Positions 59,596 to 64,000 of a DNA stretch of 64,000 nt are shown here, one piece after another (within the stretch, counting starts at the first letter, position 1; every line of letters begins with the position of its first letter). The notes under the pieces were generated by a model that was not told the DNA's origin, did no database searches, and saw only the letters and a program-made list of their open reading frames with translations. A program made the position numbers and the translations under genes. Source of the stretch: Deltaproteobacteria bacterium. GTDB taxonomy: Bacteria > Myxococcota > Kuafuiibacteriia > Kuafuiibacteriales > Kuafuiibacteriaceae. The stretch covers positions 186,001 to 250,000 of the forward strand of contig JADJBV010000002.1 in assembly GCA_016703535.1 (NCBI GenBank), read 5' to 3'.

Positions 59596-61199
59596 GCCAT
59601 CCCGCCGCCAAGGTCCTGTTGATCGTCGTCGACAACCCGGCGCACCGGGTGATGTTCAACCGTTACTTGGCGCGCACCCCGCACCACCTGGTCTTCGCCG
59701 CTGACGGGGAAGACGGCTACGACCGCTACGCCGAGGTGAAGCCCGATCTGGTGATCGCTCACCTCAACGTGGCCCGACTGGACGGCACGATCCTCTGCCA
59801 ACTCCTCCGCCAACAACCGCGGGGCGATCAGGTGCCGGTGGTGTTGATCGGCGATGAATCGGCGGACGACGAACGCACCAAAAAACGTTTGGCCGCGGTG
59901 GGGGCGGATCGCTTTTTGCCCGTACCATTCAGTGGAACGGTCTTGGAAGAGTGTGTTTCTGGGCTCCTGGCCGCCGGACGCCCGGCCCGGCTGGAGGTGC
60001 AGCTGGAGCCACCCACCCAGGCCCTTTTTGCCCAAGATCTCAAGCTGGCCCCAGTGGGGGGCCTCGACTTCCCGGAGCGGACCGACGCTCCCAGTGTGCC
60101 GTCGTTGATGGAGTCCGGGGACCTGCCGGTGTTGCCACACCAGGCCGAGGTGGTGGACGTCGACACGGTGGTCAGCTTCCAGAACCCGTTCTTCGAAGGG
60201 GCGGGGCCGGTGGCGTCGACCCTACGGGCGCCGGTGCCCATCGAGGCCCACCCGGCCGCCGACCTCGACTCGCCCGGCCCGTTGCGGCCGAGCCAAGACG
60301 ACACCGCCGACACGGGTCGGCTCCCCTCGATGCTCGAAGACGGGCCCGCACACCCGATCGGCGCCAGCCCCGTGCCGCGGATCGACTCGGTCCTCACCGA
60401 TGGGTTTGGCGCGGGCGGCCACGCCCAGATCCTCGAAGAGCAGCCCATCTCCGAGACCGGCAACGTTTCGCCGACGCCGACCAAAGATCTCTCCACCAAG
60501 TCGCGCCTCCTGCTCGAGCCGCCGATCGGAGGGGGCCCCGCGAGCCCGGCGCCGGTGGAGGCGCCCAAAGAGGGCTCTGGGAAGTCGCGGCTGATCCAAG
60601 AGTTGCCCCGGGAAGAGCGCACGCCCACCGGGGAGGCTCAAGATCACGGCGGAGGTGCTCGACGGGGCCTGGATGAAAGCCAACTCGGCAAACGCCTGGC
60701 CAAGCGGGTGCGGACCATGCACCGGCTCCTCGAAGAGGTCGACTACTACCAGCTCCTCGGCCTGGAAGCGGGCGCCACCGGGGCTCAGCTGCGTTCGGCC
60801 TATTTCGATCTTTCCCTCGAGTTCCACCCGGATCGCTTCTTCTTGCTGCGTTCGGGGGAGCTCAAGGAGAAGATCTACTCAATATATCGTCGGATCCAAG
60901 AGGCCTATCGAGTCCTGGCCGACGAGGTGTTGCGCCGCGAATATGATGAGCTGCGGGCCAGCAAAAGTGGTGAACGGCCCGAGCTGGTGTTGGCTACCGC
61001 ACCCCCGACCGGTTTGGGTGGACACAGCCAAGAGGCCCGGGCCGCGGCGCTCCTGGGCCACGCCGAAGGCCTCTATCGACAGGGTGACCTGGACGGCGCT
61101 CGACTTTTTCTCCACCTGGCTCGCCACTACGATCCCCAGGAGCCCGCCTTGGAGGCCGCTCTACAGAAGGTCGTTCAGCAGATCGGCCCGACGATATGA
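59592..61199 (+). CDS. Receiver-like domain fused to a DnaJ (J) domain; phospho-Asp missing
   Basis: 535 residues from TTG overlapping the previous stop. The N-terminal ~125 residues are receiver-like (KVLLIVVDNPAHRVMFNRYL, PDLVIAHLNVARLDGTIL, PVVLIGDESADDERTKKR). The phosphorylation Asp of the usual LLDLNMPGMDG is replaced (IAHLNVARLDG, Asp to His). A ~270-residue Pro/Glu/Asp-rich linker follows. The C-terminal ~150 residues hold a J domain with HPD (EEVDYYQLLGLEAGATGAQL, LEFHPDRFF) and a helical tail. It may recruit Hsp70/DnaK to a signalling complex. It is coupled to the following lipoprotein gene by ATGA. Confidence 0.92.
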   Translation: MSHPAAKVLLIVVDNPAHRVMFNRYLARTPHHLVFAADGEDGYDRYAEVKPDLVIAHLNVARLDGTILCQLLRQQPRGDQVPVVLIGDESADDERTKKRLAAVGADRFLPVPFSGTVLEECVSGLLAAGRPARLEVQLEPPTQALFAQDLKLAPVGGLDFPERTDAPSVPSLMESGDLPVLPHQAEVVDVDTVVSFQNPFFEGAGPVASTLRAPVPIEAHPAADLDSPGPLRPSQDDTADTGRLPSMLEDGPAHPIGASPVPRIDSVLTDGFGAGGHAQILEEQPISETGNVSPTPTKDLSTKSRLLLEPPIGGGPASPAPVEAPKEGSGKSRLIQELPREERTPTGEAQDHGGGARRGLDESQLGKRLAKRVRTMHRLLEEVDYYQLLGLEAGATGAQLRSAYFDLSLEFHPDRFFLLRSGELKEKIYSIYRRIQEAYRVLADEVLRREYDELRASKSGERPELVLATAPPTGLGGHSQEARAAALLGHAEGLYRQGDLDGARLFLHLARHYDPQEPALEAALQKVVQQIGPTI

Positions 61200-61918
61200 G
61201 CAATCGAGTTTTACTCCTCCTCTTGGTGGTGGTCGCCTGCCGCCTGCCCGGTGCTGCGCCCCAGGCCGTCAAACCCAAGGCCCCGGAGCGCCCGGCCTGG
61301 GTGGGCCGCACCACCTTCACCGAAGGCGGCACCAGCTACGGCGTGGGCCAGGCCAAGATCGAGGCCCAAGGGTGTTGGGAGCCCAACCTGTTGATCGGCG
61401 CTGCCCTCAACCGAGCCCGGACCGCCTTGGGGCCGGAGCTGGCGCAGGGTCCGGAAGAAGAACGCCGCCTTCGCTTGACCAAGTTGGAGCGCAGCGAACC
61501 GCTGTCGGGCTGGTTCGACGGTGATCGCACGGTCTACACGCTGGTCGGCATCTCGACCTCCACCGCCGGACGCACCGGCCCGCCGCCCGAGGGCGTGCCT
61601 CCACTGCAGCTCGCCGATCGCCTGCGCGCCCACAACTTGGCCGAACTCAACAAAGAAGGGGCCTGCAGCAACCCCTACCGCCGGGCCGACTTGCCGTGTT
61701 GTGGACCACTCAAGACCTTCTGCAGCGATCCCACCCGCTACGACGTGAAGGGCACCAACGGGGTCTGCGGCTGCGGACAAGCGGCGCCCTGCCTCTACGA
61801 CTTCTTGTGCCAACACCGGGGCGGAAAAAAGCAGTGTCGGTGTGCGGGCAACAAATGCCCCTGCGGGATCCTCAAGTGTGATCCGGGCGAGACCTGCCAA
61901 GAAGGCCGCTGTTTTTAG
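61196..61918 (+). CDS. Cys-rich secreted lipoprotein
   Basis: 240 residues, ATG overlapping the previous stop. Signal LLLLLVVVACRLPG has a lipobox. A ~140-residue domain (SYGVGQAKIEAQGCWEPN, RLTKLERSEPLSGWF, VYTLVGISTST) precedes a ~75-residue Cys-dense tail (DLPCCGPLKTFC, CGCGQAAPC, CRCAGNKCPCG, CQEGRCF). The first part resembles LPP20-like or FlgT-type envelope domains (an S-Y-G-V-G-x-A motif). Surface or periplasmic placement is likely; function is unknown. Confidence 0.8.
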   Translation: MSNRVLLLLLVVVACRLPGAAPQAVKPKAPERPAWVGRTTFTEGGTSYGVGQAKIEAQGCWEPNLLIGAALNRARTALGPELAQGPEEERRLRLTKLERSEPLSGWFDGDRTVYTLVGISTSTAGRTGPPPEGVPPLQLADRLRAHNLAELNKEGACSNPYRRADLPCCGPLKTFCSDPTRYDVKGTNGVCGCGQAAPCLYDFLCQHRGGKKQCRCAGNKCPCGILKCDPGETCQEGRCF

Positions 61919-61979
61919 GCTGGCGGGACGGTCGAGCCTCGATTGAGACCTCGGCGCCTCGCGTGCGTCCGCCCAGCCC
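61919..61979 (+). terminator. Candidate imperfect hairpin after the lipoprotein gene
   Basis: GGCTGGCGGGAC (61919-61930) and GTCCGCCCAGCC (61968-61979) can pair at 10 of 12 positions across a 37-base loop. No U-run follows. Its location, directly between a stop and the next promoter, fits a transcript end, but pairing alone is weak evidence. Confidence 0.3.
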
Positions 61980-61984
61980 TGTGC

Positions 61985-61990
61985 TATAAA
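61985..61990 (+). promoter_or_regulatory. Extended -10 TGC-TATAAA before the second FHA regulator
   Basis: TATAAA at 61985-61990, preceded by TGC, gives an extended -10. It ends eight bases before the ATG at 61999, so the transcript would begin at or next to the start codon. No clear -35 is present. Confidence 0.55.
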
Positions 61991-61998
61991 AGACGTCG

Positions 61999-63414
61999 AT
62001 GGCCGACAAAGAGGTCTCAACTGTCACCAGCGACGCGCTCTACGGTTCCCGCGCGCCGTTGGTCTATACCCACTGCCGCCTGGAGGTCCTCTCGGGTCCC
62101 AGCGCCGGCAAAGTGATCGAGACCGAAAAGGATCTGGTGCGGGTCGGCTCGGCGCCGGGCAGCGATCTGGTGCTCGACGATCCCGAGGTCAGCCGATCTC
62201 ACCTCGAGCTCCGCCGCCAGGTGGGCCAATACGTCCTGGCCGATCTGGGCTCCACCAACGGCACCTTCATCGGCGATCTCCAAGTCAAAGAGGCCACCAT
62301 CCGCACCGCCAAGGAGATCAACCTGGGCGGCACCACCACCATCCGCTTTCACCCCCTCTCCACCCAGGTGCGCTTCGAGCCTTCGGGCTCCGGACGACTC
62401 GACGAGTTGGTCGGGGACTCGATGTTGATGCGGGAGATCTTCTTCGTGATCGAGCGGGTCGCGCCCACCGATCTCGCGGTGTTGATCACCGGCGGCACCG
62501 GCACCGGCAAAGAGCTGGTGATGCGGGCGGTCCACAAGCTGAGCCGACGGAAAGATCGGCCGGTGGTCACCTTGGCCGCCGGCGCCTTGCCCCCGGCTTT
62601 GTTGGAGAGCGCCTTGTTCGGCCACGAAAAGGGCGCGGTGGACGGGGCCGACGACGCTTATGCCGGCGCCTTCGAGCGGGCCAACGGCGGCACCTTGTTC
62701 CTCGACGAACTCAGCGAGTTGCCCCTCGAGCTGCAACCCAGGTTGCTGAGGGCCATCGAACGGGGCGAGATCCAGCGGCAAAAAGGCCAGGCCCCCATTC
62801 AAGTCGATGTGCGGGTGGTGGCCGCCACCAGCCGAGACATCGGGGAGCTGGTCGATCAAGGAAAGTTCCGGGCCGATCTGTTCTATCGGTTGGCCGAGAT
62901 CCGGGTGGACCTCCCCAACCTGGTCGATCGCAAAGATGATCTGCCGGTGTTGGTGGCCGACTTCTTCCGCCGCTACGAAGCCCAGATCGCCGCCACCGGC
63001 AGCAAGGCGCGTAAGCTCGCGCCGGCCGCGTTGGCTCAGCTCTCCCGCTATGATTTCCCGGGCAACGTTCGGGAGCTGATGAACGTCCTTCGTCGCGGCG
63101 TGGCCATGGCCAAAGGTGAGGAGGTGTTGGTCGGCGATCTGCCGGCCGAGATCACCGGCGCCAAAGGCAAACCTGGGAGCACGCCTCCCGGCAGCCACCA
63201 GGTCCTGCTCCTCGACGCCACCTTGCCCTTCAAGGACGCCAAGGCTCAGATCCTGGACGCCTTCGAACGCCAGTACCTGATCGATCTACTGAATAGACAC
63301 AAGTTGCACATCTCCAAGGCCGCCAGGGAGGCCGGCATCGATCGTCGCCACCTCTACCGCTTGCTCGACAAGTACGGCATCGAGATGAAGGAACGAGAGC
63401 TCGAAGAGGGCTGA
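61999..63414 (+). CDS. FHA-AAA+ (NtrC-like) transcription regulator with altered GAFTGA loop
   Basis: 471 residues. The N-terminal FHA domain (LVRVGSAPGSDLVLDD, PEVSRSHLELRR, LADLGSTNGTFIGD) should bind phosphothreonine. The AAA+ domain carries Walker A GGTGTGKE, Walker B GTLFLDELSE and FRADLFYRLAEIRVDLP. The sigma-54 contact loop reads GAVDGA, so two of six positions differ from GAFTGA. The C-terminus is a Fis-type helix-turn-helix (KLHISKAAREAGIDRRHLYR). It is a second member of the class at 6856 and may work with one of the Ser/Thr kinases here. A strong extended -10 precedes it. Confidence 0.93.
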   Translation: MADKEVSTVTSDALYGSRAPLVYTHCRLEVLSGPSAGKVIETEKDLVRVGSAPGSDLVLDDPEVSRSHLELRRQVGQYVLADLGSTNGTFIGDLQVKEATIRTAKEINLGGTTTIRFHPLSTQVRFEPSGSGRLDELVGDSMLMREIFFVIERVAPTDLAVLITGGTGTGKELVMRAVHKLSRRKDRPVVTLAAGALPPALLESALFGHEKGAVDGADDAYAGAFERANGGTLFLDELSELPLELQPRLLRAIERGEIQRQKGQAPIQVDVRVVAATSRDIGELVDQGKFRADLFYRLAEIRVDLPNLVDRKDDLPVLVADFFRRYEAQIAATGSKARKLAPAALAQLSRYDFPGNVRELMNVLRRGVAMAKGEEVLVGDLPAEITGAKGKPGSTPPGSHQVLLLDATLPFKDAKAQILDAFERQYLIDLLNRHKLHISKAAREAGIDRRHLYRLLDKYGIEMKERELEEG

Positions 63415-63416
63415 GC

Positions 63417-63830
63417 TCAGCCGGGCCCGGGATAGATCGACAACTCCAGGCCCAGGCCCAAAGCGCCGGCCAAACGCACCAGCCGCGGCGGGAAGTAGTC
63501 GAACTGGGTCCCCGAGTCGCCGGGACCGCTCCGCAGCGCCACCCCGAAGTCGAGCCGCAGGTCTTCGACGCCAGGCCAGGTCCCGAGCGCCGCCAGCACG
63601 TCGCCGTATTCCTCGAGGAAGGTGCAGGCGTCCCCGACCTGCCCGGGCAGGTCGTGAAGTTCGGCCCGGCTGACGGTCACCACGAAGCCGGAGCGGGCAG
63701 GAGCAGACGGATCTCGTCGAGGCCCAGGCCGCGGTTCGTCGGCGTAGAAGACCCGGTAGGGCACCAGGCGGGACTGGGCCAGATAGGCGTCGACCTCGAA
63801 GTCACGGCCGCTGACCCGGAGCACCGCCAT
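63417..63830 (-). CDS. Hypothetical protein, DUF4279-like
   Basis: 137 residues from the ATG at 63830. It reads as an alpha/beta domain (AVLRVSGRDFEVDAYLAQSR, GFVVTVSRAELHDLPGQVGD, LRLDFGVALRSGPG) with no signal peptide. The start AVLRVSG-x-F-x-V-D and the spacing of strands resemble DUF4279 proteins, but I am unsure. It lies two bases past the convergent FHA gene and 11 bases downstream of another leftward gene, so the two are likely co-transcribed. Confidence 0.7.
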   Translation of the reverse strand: MAVLRVSGRDFEVDAYLAQSRLVPYRVFYADEPRPGPRRDPSAPARSGFVVTVSRAELHDLPGQVGDACTFLEEYGDVLAALGTWPGVEDLRLDFGVALRSGPGDSGTQFDYFPPRLVRLAGALGLGLELSIYPGPG

Positions 63831-63841
63831 CGGTCCGCGCC

Positions 63842-64000
63842 TTAGTGACGTTCCCGTTCGGGGCGCACCAGGCCACCGAGCGGCGAGTCGACCACCGCCC
63901 GCACCGCGGCGACGAAGGCCGAGGCCGCCTCCTGCACGTCGGCGAGTTCACCCACCAGATAGGCGCCGCCGTAGTTGGTTTCGGTCGGCGGCCCAAAGAA
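63842..64000 (-). CDS. 3' end of an unidentified gene, cut by window edge
   Basis: On the minus strand the frame is open from the window edge to TAA at 63842 and encodes 52 residues (e.g. PTETNYGGAYLVGELADV, AASAFVAAVRAVV, and an ending RPERERH). It is coding-like and lies 11 bases upstream of the DUF4279-like gene on the same strand. The remainder is outside the window, so no function can be assigned. Confidence 0.6.
   Translation of the reverse strand, partial: FFGPPTETNYGGAYLVGELADVQEAASAFVAAVRAVVDSPLGGLVRPERERH

Noticed and set aside
29447..59943. A shared 14-15-mer (CCATTCAGTGGAAC) in the nuclease and receiver-DnaJ genes
   Set aside because: A few chance matches of this length are expected in 64 kb of biased sequence; no structure.
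62733..62746. GCAACCCAGGTTGC as another interspersed palindrome
   Set aside because: Arms differ from GCAAG/CTTGC, and it falls on the same conserved AAA+ LQxxLLR codons as the 7590 copy, so coding constraint may explain it (the 7590 copy is the least certain of the ten).
1..64000. tRNA, rRNA, riboswitch, insertion sequence or attachment site
   Set aside because: No cloverleaf, rRNA core motif, transposase or integrase frame, or flanking direct repeats were found by eye.

Overview
The window looks like a chromosomal segment of a large-genome, high-GC Myxococcota-type bacterium (myxobacteria or Bradymonadia-like relatives). This is inferred from gene content: FHA-linked AAA+ regulators, multidomain Ser/Thr kinases, many Cys-rich lipoproteins with Asp/Gly/Pro tethers behind the lipobox, GTG/TTG starts, and a LexA gene whose upstream site resembles the Myxococcus-type LexA box. 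I see no rRNA, tRNA, CRISPR array, insertion sequence or integrase. Coding density is very high and no gene-free stretch exceeds about 300 bases; the longest gaps (around 55.25, 16.1, 46.5 and 26.3 kb) are 180-245 bases.

Layout. 0-2 kb: a truncated voltage-gated ion channel and an exonuclease-BRCT fusion. 2-8.2 kb: a leftward three-gene operon (two CsgG/PEGA-like envelope proteins and a pseudokinase-kinase fusion) divergent from an FHA-AAA+ regulator that ends in a seven-unit 10-bp tandem repeat. 8.3-16 kb: a serine hydrolase lipoprotein, a YCII protein, a membrane Ser/Thr kinase, an AraC/GyrI regulator, a VOC protein, a DUF2306-like membrane protein and a NarL-type two-component pair. 16.2-23.7 kb: a giant 2307-residue protein with a 203-residue follower. 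23.7-31 kb: NMO-like and pirin enzymes, duplicated Sel1-like lipoproteins, a nuclease lipoprotein and a frameshifted envelope gene. 31-41 kb: an ECF sigma/anti-sigma pair, several lipoproteins, a lipase-like hydrolase, a phage-lambda-type muramidase with a peptidoglycan-binding domain, and an outer-membrane protein. 41-46.4 kb: lexA, a TetR regulator with a matching operator ahead of a 4Fe-4S/SCP2 fusion, an SDR, and envelope/MBL proteins. 46.6-55 kb: a KefB-like antiporter, a CMD protein, a 5'-nucleotidase lipoprotein, a PRMT-like methyltransferase, a degenerate M20 peptidase, an EF-hand protein, an RluA-type synthase and a redoxin-like lipoprotein. 55-64 kb: an FtsB-like protein, a GAF-GGDEF cyclase, PIN-PhoH, a DsbD-alpha-like protein, a receiver-DnaJ fusion, a lipoprotein, a second FHA-AAA+ regulator, and two leftward genes running off the end.

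Themes. Many genes overlap by 1-4 bases (ATGA/GTGA/TTGA junctions), marking translational coupling. Several proteins keep a recognisable enzyme or regulator fold but lack key residues: a pseudokinase domain, two AAA+ activators without GAFTGA, a receiver without its Asp, an M20 peptidase without its Glu ligands, and redoxin/CMD folds without Cys. Two sequence-level signals stand out. One is a 14-bp interspersed palindrome, GCAAG-N4-CTTGC, found ten times, all but one copy wholly inside genes and the tenth straddling a stop/start junction. The other is a recurring TANNNT hexamer ending 5-10 bases before start codons, which suggests leaderless transcripts.
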